Below are positions 16,979 through 26,973 of a stretch of DNA of 64,000 nucleotides, in pieces. Source of the stretch: Candidatus Acidiferrum typicum (GTDB lineage Bacteria; Acidobacteriota; Terriglobia; Acidiferrales; UBA7541). Every line of letters begins with the position of its first letter. Position 1 is the first letter of the stretch. Under the pieces are notes generated by a model that saw only the letters and a program-made list of their open reading frames with translations, had not been told where the DNA came from and did no database searches. The stretch is from assembly GCA_002478115.1 (NCBI GenBank), contig DLMH01000081.1, positions 1-64,000 on the forward strand, written 5' to 3'. Both the position numbers and the translations under genes were made by a program.

Positions 16979-18007
16979 ATGAAGAGGATTGCTGTGTTAG
17001 TGGTGGGCGTTCTCGTTTTGGGAGCGATGGTGTGGGCGCAGAATCCGCTCCTGATCAACGGGGCCGGTGCAACGTTCCCGTATCCCATGTATTCGAAGTG
17101 GTTTGATGAATACCATAAGAAATTTCCCAATGTCCAAATAAACTACCAGTCGATCGGGTCTGGCGGTGGCATCAAGCAAGTTACCGAGGGCACGGTCGAC
17201 TTCGGCGCAACGGACGGCCCGATGAACGACGAACAGTTGAAGGCCTTCCAGGCCAAGAGAGGGTCGGCGATTCTGCACTTCCCGACTGTGCTCGGAGCCG
17301 ACGTGCCGACCTACAATATACCGGGTGTCACAGCTGAACTGAGCTTCACTCCGGAGTCCCTTGCCGGAATTTTCCTGGGCAAAATCACCAAGTGGAATGA
17401 CCCGGCGATCGCCAGTGCCAATAAGGGCGTGAATCTGCCGGCGAATGACATCGTGGTGGTGCACCGCTCGGATGGCAGTGGCACGACTTACATTTGGACT
17501 GACTACCTCTCCAAGGTTAGCGATGAGTGGAAGAACAAGGTCGGCAAGAGCACCTCTGTGAACTGGCCTGTGGGACTTGGCGGCAAGGGCAATGAGGGCG
17601 TGGCCGGGTTGGTTAAGCAGACTCCGAATGCCTTTGGCTACGTCGAGTTGATCTACGCCGTCCAGAACAGCATGCCGTACGGCCGCGTAAAGAATTCGTC
17701 GGGGGCCTTGATCAAGGCAGATCTTGCGAGTGTTACCCTCGCCGCAGCTGGCGCGGCGAAGGAGATGCCGGAGGATTTCCGGGTTTCCATCACGAACGCG
17801 CCGGGGAAGAACGCCTACCCGATTTCGAGCTTCACGTGGCTGCTGATTCCGCAGAAGTTCCAGGATGCGGGGAAGCGCGATGCCCTGAAGGGCTTTCTGG
17901 AGTGGATGCTGGCGGACGGACAAAACTACGCAGAAGCGCTGTCCTACGCAAAGCTGCCCAAAGAAGTCATCGAAAAAGAGAAGAGGGCAATCAACAGCAT
18001 CCAGTAG
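16979..18007 (+). CDS. pstS: Phosphate ABC transporter substrate-binding protein PstS
   Basis: A 342-residue periplasmic phosphate-binding protein. Signal peptide MKRIAVLVVGVLVLGAMVWA. The mature start LLINGAGATFPYPMYSKW is the family hallmark; further ligand loops are SIGSGGGIKQ, FGATDGPM and RSDGSGTT. AGGGAG lies 9 bases before the ATG at 16979; the alternative ATG at 16970 directly abuts the same site and is less likely. First gene of pstSCAB-phoU, behind a Pho box. Confidence 0.95.
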   Translation: MKRIAVLVVGVLVLGAMVWAQNPLLINGAGATFPYPMYSKWFDEYHKKFPNVQINYQSIGSGGGIKQVTEGTVDFGATDGPMNDEQLKAFQAKRGSAILHFPTVLGADVPTYNIPGVTAELSFTPESLAGIFLGKITKWNDPAIASANKGVNLPANDIVVVHRSDGSGTTYIWTDYLSKVSDEWKNKVGKSTSVNWPVGLGGKGNEGVAGLVKQTPNAFGYVELIYAVQNSMPYGRVKNSSGALIKADLASVTLAAAGAAKEMPEDFRVSITNAPGKNAYPISSFTWLLIPQKFQDAGKRDALKGFLEWMLADGQNYAEALSYAKLPKEVIEKEKRAINSIQ

Positions 18008-18022
18008 CAACCGGCGAGGAAT

Positions 18023-19012
18023 GTGGCAACAGTAAATCCAACCATTCAGAGCGCGGGTCCGGCGGCGGGTTCGCGCTCTTTTCTATCGAAGCTGCGGGAC
18101 GGCGACGAGATCGCGCGGCTCATCACCTTTTTGTTCGCGGCGTCCGTAGTCTTGATCACGGTTCTTCTGGTCTACGAGCTGTGGATCAGTTCGGCGCTGC
18201 CACGTCAGAAGTTCGGCCTGCACTTTTTCGTGACGCAAGTGTGGGACCCGGTCATGGACGAGTACGGCGCCTTGCCGTTTATCTACGGAACTCTGGTGAC
18301 TTCGGTGGTGTCGTTATTGCTCGCGGTTCCCCTAGGAATCGGCGCATCCATTTTTCTAGCGGAGCTAGCGCCGCCGCAAATTTCGGATACGCTGCAATTT
18401 TTTATTGATTTGCTGGCGGCGGTGCCGAGCGTGATTTACGGACTTCTCGGCGTGTTCATCGTGGTGCCGCTGATGCGCACGGTAATTTTCCCCGGGTTGA
18501 ACAAGCCCCTGGGTTTTTTACCGTTCTTTAAAGGACCGTCGTACGGCGTGGGATTTCTGACCGCTGGAATCGTGATGGCCATTATGGTGATTCCCTACAT
18601 CATCTCGGTTTCGCGGGAAGTCCTGTTGTCGGTTCCGAGAGATCAGCGGGAGGCAGCGTTGGCGCTCGGTTCGACACGATGGGAATCGACGTGGAAGGTG
18701 GTTGTGCCGTTCGCGAAAACGGGCATCATGGGGTCGATTTTTCTAGCGCTGGCGCGGGCCCTGGGCGAGACCATGGCGGTGACCATGGTGATCGGAAACA
18801 CTCCGAAGATCAGCGCGTCTTTATTCGCGCCGGGTTACTCGATTGCCGCCGTTATCGCGAATGAATTTACGGAAGCCACGGGTGATCTTTATTTGCAGTC
18901 GCTGATCGAACTAGGCCTGGTGCTGTTCCTGCTGACGTTTATCCTGAACGGCTTGGCGCGGCTGCTGATCATCGTGACGACACAAAAGGGAAGCGGGGTG
19001 GGCAACCGATGA
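18023..19012 (+). CDS. pstC: Phosphate ABC transporter permease PstC
   Basis: A 329-residue inner-membrane permease with six predicted TM helices and the coupling loop [20 protein letters not shown] near residues 212-231. An extracytoplasmic loop between TM1 and TM2 ([20 protein letters not shown]) is typical of PstC. Start is GTG at 18023 behind GAGGAAT; the ATG two bases earlier is quickly stopped. It overlaps pstA by four bases. Confidence 0.94.
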   Translation: MATVNPTIQSAGPAAGSRSFLSKLRDGDEIARLITFLFAASVVLITVLLVYELWISSALPRQKFGLHFFVTQVWDPVMDEYGALPFIYGTLVTSVVSLLLAVPLGIGASIFLAELAPPQISDTLQFFIDLLAAVPSVIYGLLGVFIVVPLMRTVIFPGLNKPLGFLPFFKGPSYGVGFLTAGIVMAIMVIPYIISVSREVLLSVPRDQREAALALGSTRWESTWKVVVPFAKTGIMGSIFLALARALGETMAVTMVIGNTPKISASLFAPGYSIAAVIANEFTEATGDLYLQSLIELGLVLFLLTFILNGLARLLIIVTTQKGSGVGNR

Positions 19013-19860
19013 GCGCACGGGTCAAGTGGCGGCGGTTTGTCAGCAACTTCATGCTGACTCTGACAGGTCTGTGCGCGCTTGTTTCCGTCAGCGTCCTCTT
19101 CTTAATTTTGGGGTACCTGGTTTTCAACGGCGGCACGTCCATCAACTGGGCCTTCTTTACGCAACTTCCAAAGCCCGTAGGCGAAACAGGCGGGGGAATG
19201 GCGAACGCCATCGTAGGAAGTGCGAAATTGCTGATGGCAGCGTCTTTGTTTGGCGTACCGATCGGATTCCTCGGTGGGATTTACCTGGCGGAATTCAGCG
19301 GGGGCGCCGTGGCGTCGGTGGTGCGGTATGCAGCGGACCTGCTGAACGGCGTGCCATCCATCGTGATCGGAATTTTTGCCTACAGCATGGTGGTTTTGCC
19401 GTTCAAGCAGTTTTCGACGCTTGCGGGGGCGTTTGCTTTGGGATTGATGATGATTCCCATCACGCTGCGAAGCACGGAAGAGTTTCTGAACGGAGTGCCG
19501 CGATATTTGCGGGAAGGCGCCATGGCGTTGGGAGCAAGCAAATGGAAGACAATAGCAAGCGTGGTCGTGCCGGCAGCTTACCGGGGAATCCTGACGGCGA
19601 TTCTGCTGGCGTTGGCGCGGGTGGCGGGGGAGACCGCACCGCTGCTGTTTACGGCATTTGGGAACCGCTTCTGGAGCCGGGGGTGGGAGCAGCCGACGGC
19701 GTCGCTACCCGTGATGATCTTTACTTACGCGGTGTCACCGTACGAGGATTGGCACAGACAGGCGTGGGCGGCAGGGCTGGTGTTGTTGGGATTGATCCTG
19801 ATCATCAATATTCTGGCCCGGACGATATTGTCTCGCGGGATAGCGGTGCCGAGGTCATGA
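19009..19860 (+). CDS. pstA: Phosphate ABC transporter permease PstA
   Basis: A 283-residue permease, partner of PstC. Six TM helices and the coupling motif [20 protein letters not shown] (about residues 167-186). ATGA overlap with pstC, and its stop overlaps the first possible ATG of pstB. Confidence 0.94.
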   Translation: MSARVKWRRFVSNFMLTLTGLCALVSVSVLFLILGYLVFNGGTSINWAFFTQLPKPVGETGGGMANAIVGSAKLLMAASLFGVPIGFLGGIYLAEFSGGAVASVVRYAADLLNGVPSIVIGIFAYSMVVLPFKQFSTLAGAFALGLMMIPITLRSTEEFLNGVPRYLREGAMALGASKWKTIASVVVPAAYRGILTAILLALARVAGETAPLLFTAFGNRFWSRGWEQPTASLPVMIFTYAVSPYEDWHRQAWAAGLVLLGLILIINILARTILSRGIAVPRS

Positions 19861-19862
19861 AC

Positions 19863-20687
19863 ATGCAGGCGTCATCAAAGCCGGGGATTTCGGTGAATAT
19901 CGTCACCAACACGGGAATAGTGGCGCACGGCGAAACAGCGGCGCTGCCGATGCGGATGACGATCTCCAAGGTGAATTTCTACTACGGCAGCAAGCAGATC
20001 CTCTTCGATATCAACATGGGCATTGCCGACAAAAGGGTGACGGCACTGATCGGCCCATCGGGGTGCGGCAAATCGACGCTGCTGAGAGCGATGAACCGCA
20101 TGCACGAGACGGTGCACACCTCGCGGCTGGAAGGAGAGATCCATCTGGATGGTCAGAACATTCTGGCGCAGGACGTGACGTCGCTGAGGCGGCGAGTGGG
20201 CATGGTGTTCCAGCGGCCCAATCCATTTCCGAAGTCCATCTTCGATAACGTAGCGTACGGACTGCGCATTAACGGTATAAAGGGCTCGACCTCCGAGATG
20301 GTTGAGAAGAGCTTGCGGCGGGCGGCGTTGTGGGAAGAGGTGAAGGATCACCTGCATAAGTCGGCGTACGAGCTTTCCGGCGGGCAACAGCAACGGCTAT
20401 GCATCGCGCGGGCACTGGCCGTGGAGCCGGAGGTGCTGCTGCTGGATGAACCGTGTTCGGCGCTGGATCCAATTAGCACGGCGAAGATCGAGGAGTTGCT
20501 GGTCGAACTAAAAAACCTGACGACGATAGCGATCGTGACGCATAACATGCAACAGGCGGCGCGCGTGAGCGATTTCACGGCATTCGTGCTGACGGGGCAA
20601 ATGATCGAGTTCAGCCCGACGCCGCAACTGTTCACGACGCCGAGCGATCCGCGGACGGAAGCGTACATCACAGGCCGGTTTGGATGA
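19863..20687 (+). CDS. pstB: Phosphate ABC transporter ATP-binding protein PstB
   Basis: A 274-residue ATPase. Walker [10 protein letters not shown], PstB-specific [10 protein letters not shown], signature [15 protein letters not shown], Walker [14 protein letters not shown], His switch [15 protein letters not shown] sits 8 bases before ATG 19863 and only 2 before the overlapping ATG at 19857, so 19863 is preferred. Reading through this frame further upstream only gives an out-of-frame copy of pstA. Confidence 0.94.
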   Translation: MQASSKPGISVNIVTNTGIVAHGETAALPMRMTISKVNFYYGSKQILFDINMGIADKRVTALIGPSGCGKSTLLRAMNRMHETVHTSRLEGEIHLDGQNILAQDVTSLRRRVGMVFQRPNPFPKSIFDNVAYGLRINGIKGSTSEMVEKSLRRAALWEEVKDHLHKSAYELSGGQQQRLCIARALAVEPEVLLLDEPCSALDPISTAKIEELLVELKNLTTIAIVTHNMQQAARVSDFTAFVLTGQMIEFSPTPQLFTTPSDPRTEAYITGRFG

Positions 20688-20752
20688 GGAGTTGGGTGAT
20701 TTTGGTTTTTGCGGCTTCGGGAAGCAGATAAGATGGGGATGGGAAGGGCGCA

Positions 20753-21418
20753 ATGGAACGTCACTTCGAAAAGGATTTGAACGAACTGAAAGAGCGGCTG
20801 CTGTGGATGGGCAGCCTGGCGGAGCGCGCCGTGCACCAGTCCGTACACGCGGTGCTGGATACGGATGAGCAGCTCGCCAAGCGCGTGCTGGACGAAGAAG
20901 ACGCCATCAACGAGCTGCAACTGGAAATTGACGACCGGGTCGTGCAACTGCTGGCACTGCACCAATTGATGGCGGCGGACCTGCGGTTTGTGCTGGCGGT
21001 TTCGCGGATCAACAACGACCTGGAACGCATCGGCGATCAGGCCGTGAACATTGCGCAAGGCGCGTTGCGGATTCTGCGGCATCCCCGGGTGAAACCTTAC
21101 GTGGATTTGCCGCGGATGACGGAAGTGGTGGAAGAACAGGTGAGGAACGCCTTGAACGCGGTGGTGCGGCGCGATGTGGAGCTGGCGCAGAAGGTGATGG
21201 CGACAGACGACCAGGTGGATCATTACCGGGATCAGATTTTCCGCGAATTGCTCACTTATATGATGGGCGATTCGAGCGTGGTCTTTCCCGCATTTGAGTT
21301 GATCTTGGTGGCCAAAAATCTGGAGCGCATTGGCGACCACGCGACGAATATCGCGGAAGACGTGATCTACATCGTGCAGGGGCAGGATATCCGGCATCCG
21401 TCAGTGGACCGGCGGTAA
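20753..21418 (+). CDS. phoU: Phosphate signalling protein PhoU, second paralogue
   Basis: A 221-residue canonical PhoU with two repeats, each holding the metal motif: VSRINNDLERIGDQAVNIAQ and LVAKNLERIGDHATNIAEDV. Normal family length, no C-terminal extension. GAAGGGCGCA precedes the ATG. It closes the pst operon, 65 bases after pstB, the classical phoU position, and is probably the PhoU that couples PstB to PhoR. Confidence 0.93.
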   Translation: MERHFEKDLNELKERLLWMGSLAERAVHQSVHAVLDTDEQLAKRVLDEEDAINELQLEIDDRVVQLLALHQLMAADLRFVLAVSRINNDLERIGDQAVNIAQGALRILRHPRVKPYVDLPRMTEVVEEQVRNALNAVVRRDVELAQKVMATDDQVDHYRDQIFRELLTYMMGDSSVVFPAFELILVAKNLERIGDHATNIAEDVIYIVQGQDIRHPSVDRR

Positions 21419-21445
21419 AGCAGCAGCCCGCGAAGAGCGTGAAGG

Positions 21446-23164
21446 TCAGACTCTTGCGTAGCCGCGATTCCGAGCAACGAGTAGCAAGACGACCGTCAGC
21501 AAGACACTCAAAATCGAGATAAGCATTCCCAGGGTGCGGTCCGGAGTGCGCGCAAAGCGCACGTGGATCGTGGAACTCCCCGCAGCGATAGGGATGACCA
21601 TTTGATTGTAGTTGTCCGGGCGGCCGGGAACGATGCGCGCACCGTTCACCTCCACTTGCCAGGCGGGATAGTTGAGCAGGCGCAGGGCCAGACGCGCTGG
21701 CGCTGGGGAATCAACGCGCAGAGATTTTTCCTCGGTGGTCCATTTGTCAATTTGAACGCGTGCTTCCGGGGCGCGGGTATCCTTGGGCTCGGCAGGAAGA
21801 GTCTTTGTTGTCGGGGCATCCGGTGGAAGGTCGAGGTGGTCATCACCGAGAGGATCGTATTCGTCCGTGCCATCGAAGCCCGTTTCATCGGTGATGGCTG
21901 CTTGGAGAGTGGGGATTTCATCGGGGTCCCACCAGGTGTTGTTTACCAGAAAATGGGCCAGGGGGACGGAAAGAAGGAGAAGAAGAGCAAACCAGGCCCA
22001 TCCGCGGCGCTTCTGGAGGGCCCTGGCGAGAAAACAGGCGCCGACGAGGGCGAGAATGGACATCCAGCGCCAGGGAAACTGAACGAAGCGAAGTTTAGGC
22101 AAGAAGTTCCACAGTGGGATGGTGAAGCGGAGCATGAGAAGGGTGGCCGCCGCAGCAAGCGCCAGAAGCGCGAGCCAGGCGTTCCGGCGAGGGTCGCCAG
22201 AGTAGGCGAAGGAGGCGAACCGGCGGGAGACTAGAGCCGCAACAGCGCAAAGCAGAAAAAGGAGGATTGCGCAGAAGGAAGCGATCCAGTTGAACCAGGT
22301 GTGCTCGGGATCGGCGATGTAGGTGAAAAGGAAATTCTGGGAGGGCAGAAGGCCGCTGGCGAGGGCTTGGCCGATGTCAACCCAGCGTTGTTCGTAAGCT
22401 GCAGGAATCAGATAAAAGCAGGTCAGGCCAAAACCCAACAGGAGCCCGCAAACAGCGCGAAAAGCGATCTTCCACGAGCGCTGGGTGATCGCTGCCCAGG
22501 CAAATACAAGAGCCAGGGAATAGCTGGCGATGACACCAGCAGGCGCGTTCGTGAGCCAGACAGCCGCAAACGGAATAGCGAAGAAGGCAATCGGGGAGGA
22601 TTTGGGTGAAGGTGGATCGAGGAGATTTGCGAGGCGGAGTGCGGCCAGAAGCAAGAGGGGAAAGATGGCGCAAGCGAGCTGCTCGGCGAAGTCGCTGCGG
22701 ATGTAAGTCAGCAAGAGTGCATTGGGATTTATGACGTAGCAGGCGGCGCCGAGGATGGCCGCGCGTTCGCTGGCAAGCCGGCGGAGTAGAGAGAACGCCG
22801 AGAAGCCCGCAAAGGTCTGGACAAGAACGATGAACGCAAGTGGGATCCACATCCCGGGAAGAACCAGGCTGAGGGCAGCGCCAAGAATCCAGGAAAGCGG
22901 CGGATAAAAAATGAAGCGTGGTTCGCCGAAGCCGTGGTTCATCCAGGCAGTCCAACGCGGGTAGACAATGCCTTGCTTCCACTGGTAGGCGGTGTCCAGC
23001 CAGGAAGCGGCATGAAATTCGAAATCGTGGCCAGAAGCGCTGCCCAGCCAGAAGAAGGGCAAGACGATGGCTACGGAAAGGAAAAAGAAAATGGCGGTGG
23101 CGATGGCCCAAGCTGGAATCCAAGGCTTCGCGTGAAGGGGCGGAGATGCAAGAGGTCCTGTCAT
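21446..23164 (-). CDS. PTPS-related polytopic membrane protein
   Basis: A 572-residue membrane protein with about ten or more hydrophobic helices to residue 410, and a C-terminal extracytoplasmic beta-rich domain (RVDSPAPARLALRLLNYPAW, VNGARIVPG) followed by a last TM helix (LGMLISILSVLLTVVLLLVA). The N-terminal GHDFEFHAASW and FGEPRFIFYPPLSWILGA fit the 6-pyruvoyl-tetrahydropterin-synthase-related membrane family (PF10131), GT-C-like proteins thought to act on lipid-linked sugars. Despite the family name it has no PTPS enzyme domain. It converges on phoU2. Confidence 0.75.
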   Translation of the reverse strand: MTGPLASPPLHAKPWIPAWAIATAIFFFLSVAIVLPFFWLGSASGHDFEFHAASWLDTAYQWKQGIVYPRWTAWMNHGFGEPRFIFYPPLSWILGAALSLVLPGMWIPLAFIVLVQTFAGFSAFSLLRRLASERAAILGAACYVINPNALLLTYIRSDFAEQLACAIFPLLLLAALRLANLLDPPSPKSSPIAFFAIPFAAVWLTNAPAGVIASYSLALVFAWAAITQRSWKIAFRAVCGLLLGFGLTCFYLIPAAYEQRWVDIGQALASGLLPSQNFLFTYIADPEHTWFNWIASFCAILLFLLCAVAALVSRRFASFAYSGDPRRNAWLALLALAAAATLLMLRFTIPLWNFLPKLRFVQFPWRWMSILALVGACFLARALQKRRGWAWFALLLLLSVPLAHFLVNNTWWDPDEIPTLQAAITDETGFDGTDEYDPLGDDHLDLPPDAPTTKTLPAEPKDTRAPEARVQIDKWTTEEKSLRVDSPAPARLALRLLNYPAWQVEVNGARIVPGRPDNYNQMVIPIAAGSSTIHVRFARTPDRTLGMLISILSVLLTVVLLLVARNRGYARV

Positions 23165-23262
23165 CGAGGATTCATGGAATTGTAACCGGAGTTGGGGCCG
23201 CGCGGCGACCCTGCGCGGAGCGGGTGCCCGCGCGGCGGAATTAAGGGATAATACACGCGATT

Positions 23263-24579
23263 ATGAGCAGCGTAAGCACAGGTGTTGAGCCCATCATCGA
23301 GGCGCGCAAGCTGGAAAAGTTCTATCCGCAGCCGGATGGCAACCGCATCCAGGTGATCGCGCCGACGGACCTGGCGATCTATCCGGGGCAGATTATCGCA
23401 TTGCTGGGGCCATCGGGCTGCGGCAAATCAACAATGCTGCGGATGCTCACGGGACTATCGCCGGCGTCGAGCGGCAGCGTGTACTGGCATGGCCAGCCGG
23501 TGGGCGGGGAGACGCCGAATGTTTCGATTGTGTTCCAGAGTTTCGCATTGTTTCCCTGGATGACGGTGATCGAAAACGTGGAGGCGCCGCTGGAGGCACG
23601 CGGCGTGGCGGAGTTCGAGCGGCACAAGCGGGCGCTGCGGATTATAGATGCGGTGGGGCTCGACGGATTCGAGTCGGCGTATCCGAAAGAACTTAGCGGA
23701 GGAATGAAACAGCGCGTCGGCGTGGCGCGGGCCCTGGTGGTTGAGCCGGAAGTGCTGTTCATGGATGAGCCGTTTTCCGCGCTAGACGTGCTGACGGCGG
23801 AGACGCTGCGGGGCGAATTGCTGGAATTGTGGCTGGGGAAGAAGATTCCGACGCGGGCGATTTTCATCGTTACGCACAATATTGAAGAAGCAGTAGTGCT
23901 GGCGGACCGCATCATCGTGCTGGGACGAAATCCGGCGCACATCCACGCGGAGTTCACGGTGGACATGGCGCACCCGCGAGACCACAAAGAGCCGCAATTC
24001 GTCGAACTGGTCGATCAGATCTATCGAGCGCTGACGCGGCAGGATCATCCCGAGGCCACGCCGGCGGAGCTGCAAGGAATATTGGCGGCGAAACAAAAAC
24101 GTGCGCTGATGCTTCCGCACACCCGGCCAGGCGGGATGGCGGGGCTTCTGGAAATTCTTGCGGATCAGGGAGGGCACGCGGATCTGCACGTGTTGGCGGA
24201 CGAATTGAGCCTGGAAGTGGACGCGCTGCTGCCCACGGTGGACACGGCAGTGCTGCTGGGTTTGCTGAAGCTGGAGGAAGGCGACGCCATCATCACGCCG
24301 GACGGCGAGGCGTTCGCAAAGGGCGACATCCAGGAACGCAAGAAGATCTTCCGGGCGGCCGTGCTGGCCAACGTGCCGCTGCTGCGGCAGATGGAACAGG
24401 CGTTGAAGGCCAAGGCGAACCGCACGCTGCCGGCGGAATTTTTCCAGGACTTGCTGGACGAGCACTTCAGCGAGGATGAATCGCGGCGGCAACTGGAAAC
24501 AGCGATCCAATGGGGACGTTACGCCGAGCTTTTCGATTACGACGCAGCCAGCGGCAAATTGACGCTTACCGAGATCTGA
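23263..24579 (+). CDS. Nitrate/sulfonate-type ABC transporter ATPase with C-terminal AAA-associated domain
   Basis: A 438-residue ATPase. Residues about 12-260 form the ABC domain ([62 protein letters not shown]). Residues about 285-435 form the AAA-associated C-terminal domain (HTRPGGMAGLLEILADQGGH, DLHVLADELSLEVDALLP) seen in a subset of nitrate/sulfonate/bicarbonate importers, probably a regulatory domain. The double permease gene follows after seven bases. The substrate is not determined. Confidence 0.88.
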   Translation: MSSVSTGVEPIIEARKLEKFYPQPDGNRIQVIAPTDLAIYPGQIIALLGPSGCGKSTMLRMLTGLSPASSGSVYWHGQPVGGETPNVSIVFQSFALFPWMTVIENVEAPLEARGVAEFERHKRALRIIDAVGLDGFESAYPKELSGGMKQRVGVARALVVEPEVLFMDEPFSALDVLTAETLRGELLELWLGKKIPTRAIFIVTHNIEEAVVLADRIIVLGRNPAHIHAEFTVDMAHPRDHKEPQFVELVDQIYRALTRQDHPEATPAELQGILAAKQKRALMLPHTRPGGMAGLLEILADQGGHADLHVLADELSLEVDALLPTVDTAVLLGLLKLEEGDAIITPDGEAFAKGDIQERKKIFRAAVLANVPLLRQMEQALKAKANRTLPAEFFQDLLDEHFSEDESRRQLETAIQWGRYAELFDYDAASGKLTLTEI

Positions 24580-24586
24580 ACTTCCC

Positions 24587-26362
24587 GTGCCCTCTCCCGC
24601 TCCCCTACCGAAGCACCTCACGCCGCTTCCTCCCGCGGCGGCGCGGCCCGCAAGCTCCCACCGAGCGTGGGCATTTCTGATCGACATCGCGGTATTCGTT
24701 TCCGTGTTTGCGGTGATCTTCGGCATCTACTCGATCGGGCGATCGTGGCTGGGACCCGTGAAGGTGGAAGCGGAGATTTCGCAAAATCCGAGAAGCTTGC
24801 CGCTGTATGCGATGTATTCGCTGGTGCGCATACTGGTGGCTTATGCGATAAGCCTGGTGTTCGCGCTGGCCTATGGATACGTGGCCGCTAAATCGAAGCG
24901 CGCAGAGCTTGTGCTGATTCCGCTGCTGGACATCCTGCAATCAATCCCGGTGCTGAGTTTTCTTCCTGGCGTGATGCTGGCGATGGTGGCGCTGTTTCCG
25001 AGCCGGCAACTGGGAGTGGAGCTGGGATCGATCATCCTGATATTCACCGGGCAGGTGTGGAACATCGCGTTCAGCTTTTACTCGTCCTTGAAAACCGTGC
25101 CGCGCGATTTGCGGGAAGCGGCGATCATTTACCGGTTTAGCCGATGGCAGCGATTTTTGGAGCTGGATTTGCCGTTCTCGACCATCGGACTGGTGTGGAA
25201 TTCGATGATGTCGGTGGCGGGCGGCTGGTTCTTCCTGATGGCGTGCGAAATGTTTGTGTTGGGAGACAAGGACTTTCGGTTGCCGGGGCTGGGGTCGTAC
25301 TTGCAGACGGCGGCAAGCAACGGAAACACACGTGCATTGATGTGGGGCCTGGGGGCGATGGTTGCCGTGATTGTGCTGATGGATCAACTGATCTGGCGGC
25401 CGGTGATCGCCTGGGCGGATAAATTCAAGTTTGAGCAGGTGGAAAGCAGCGGGAACGCGCACCATTCACTCTTGAACTTCATCCGACGCGAATCGTTCCT
25501 CATCCGGATGTACCGGCGAATCCTGCATCCAGTGGTGGACTGGATGACGCTGAAGTTTGCCAGCGGAGCAAAACGTGCGGCGGAGACGTTTGCGGCACCA
25601 CAAGGAGCGCGCCCACGGCGATGGATCGGCTGGGTGTTCGCGGGGCTGGGCGCCATGGTGGTGGTGTATGGCGTGTATCGCACGATAGGCGAGCTGGCGC
25701 AACTGCACCGCGCGGACTATTTCGAATTGTTGCGGAGCGCAGGGATTACGTTTTTGCGCGTGAATCTGGCATTGCTGATCGGTGCGATCTGGACGATTCC
25801 GGTGGGAGTAGCGATCGGGTTCAGCCCGCGGTTCGCGCGACTGATGCAGCCGCTGGTGCAACTGGCCGCATCGATTCCGGCGACCGCGCTGTTTCCGGTG
25901 ATACTGCTGTTCCTGATTCGACTGCGAGGAGGCATTGAAATCGCGGCGATGCTGCTGATGCTGCTGGGCACGCAGTGGTACATCCTGTTTAATGTGATTG
26001 CCGGGGCCATGGCCATTCCAACGGATTTGAAGGAAGCGGCGCAAGTTTTCCGGTTCGGTACATTCGATCGGTGGCGGCACCTGATTCTGCCAGGGATTTT
26101 CCCCTATTTGGTGACGGGCATGGTGACGGCTTCCGGCGGCGCCTGGAACGCGAGCATTGTGGCGGAATATTTTCATTTTCAGGGACGGATTGTGAAGGCG
26201 CCGGGACTGGGGAGTACCATCAGCAGCGCCAGCGACGCGGGCCATTTCAACGTGCTGCTGGCTTCGACGCTGATCATGGCGACGGTGGTGGTGCTGATCA
26301 ACCGGCTGGTGTGGCGGCGGCTCTATCGCCTTGCTTCCACACGATTCAAGCTGGAAACCTAA
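24587..26362 (+). CDS. Fused double ABC transporter permease (BPD-type)
   Basis: A 591-residue protein with two inner-membrane permease units in tandem, each of about six TM helices with its own coupling loop: DLREAAIIYRFSRWQRFLEL (about residues 175-195) and DLKEAAQVFRFGTFDRWRHL (about 480-500). This makes a complete transmembrane pair in one chain. Start is GTG at 24587, seven bases after the ATPase gene. No periplasmic binding protein is encoded next to it, so the binding protein is elsewhere or absent. Substrates of the wider family are nitrate, sulfonates, taurine or bicarbonate. Confidence 0.88.
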   Translation: MPSPAPLPKHLTPLPPAAARPASSHRAWAFLIDIAVFVSVFAVIFGIYSIGRSWLGPVKVEAEISQNPRSLPLYAMYSLVRILVAYAISLVFALAYGYVAAKSKRAELVLIPLLDILQSIPVLSFLPGVMLAMVALFPSRQLGVELGSIILIFTGQVWNIAFSFYSSLKTVPRDLREAAIIYRFSRWQRFLELDLPFSTIGLVWNSMMSVAGGWFFLMACEMFVLGDKDFRLPGLGSYLQTAASNGNTRALMWGLGAMVAVIVLMDQLIWRPVIAWADKFKFEQVESSGNAHHSLLNFIRRESFLIRMYRRILHPVVDWMTLKFASGAKRAAETFAAPQGARPRRWIGWVFAGLGAMVVVYGVYRTIGELAQLHRADYFELLRSAGITFLRVNLALLIGAIWTIPVGVAIGFSPRFARLMQPLVQLAASIPATALFPVILLFLIRLRGGIEIAAMLLMLLGTQWYILFNVIAGAMAIPTDLKEAAQVFRFGTFDRWRHLILPGIFPYLVTGMVTASGGAWNASIVAEYFHFQGRIVKAPGLGSTISSASDAGHFNVLLASTLIMATVVVLINRLVWRRLYRLASTRFKLET

Positions 26363-26380
26363 AGGGGTGCGGCCGGAAGC

Positions 26381-26848
26381 CTACTGCCCTGTGAGTTCCC
26401 TGCTCAAATAATTGATCTGACCAACGTGGTGGTAGAGGTGCGAGGCGCAGCGCAAGAAGATGGTGAAGCGATCTTGGGCCTCGGGTTCGCGTTCGGCGGT
26501 GTAGGCCGCGGTCCAGTCGGCCTCCGATTGTGTTTCGATGGAGGCGATGACCATGGCAATGGTCTCATCGAATTTGCGGAGGACTTGCGATTTGGGGGGT
26601 CGGCGAGATTCGGTGAACTCTAGATCGCGATTGCGAATGTAGCCGGTTTTGGCCACCTGCGCGCCGATGTAATAGCTGAGATTTCCGGTGAGATGCAACA
26701 CCAGATGGCCGACACTGTTGCCGAAACGGAAAGGATTCCACCAGAATTGCTCTTCGGTGAGGGGATCGACCCATTTGTGGAGGTCGGCTGCGCGTGTGCG
26801 ATATTCCTGAACAAATGCCATTGCAATCACATCGTGTAACTGGTTCAT
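26381..26848 (-). CDS. DinB superfamily protein
   Basis: A 155-residue four-helix-bundle protein of the DinB/YfiT-like group. The metal-site histidines are likely in GHLVLHLTGNL and HLYHHVGQINYL. Members bind a metal and include thiol transferases, but most have no known function. Convergent with the double permease gene, 18 bases apart. Confidence 0.8.
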   Translation of the reverse strand: MNQLHDVIAMAFVQEYRTRAADLHKWVDPLTEEQFWWNPFRFGNSVGHLVLHLTGNLSYYIGAQVAKTGYIRNRDLEFTESRRPPKSQVLRKFDETIAMVIASIETQSEADWTAAYTAEREPEAQDRFTIFLRCASHLYHHVGQINYLSRELTGQ

Positions 26849-26973
26849 TGCGCCACCTCGTGCCCGTTAGTGAGATGCAGGAGTGTGGTCATTGCGGTAG
26901 ATGACGCCTCGGCACATGATATCTACTCTGTTGGATGAACTGGCGTACACTTCTAATGTTTCACGGAGAGGGT

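Noticed and set aside
19026..19862. N-terminal extension of pstB to 19026
   Set aside because: The extension overlaps pstA out of frame; the PstB family start lies at 19857-19863.
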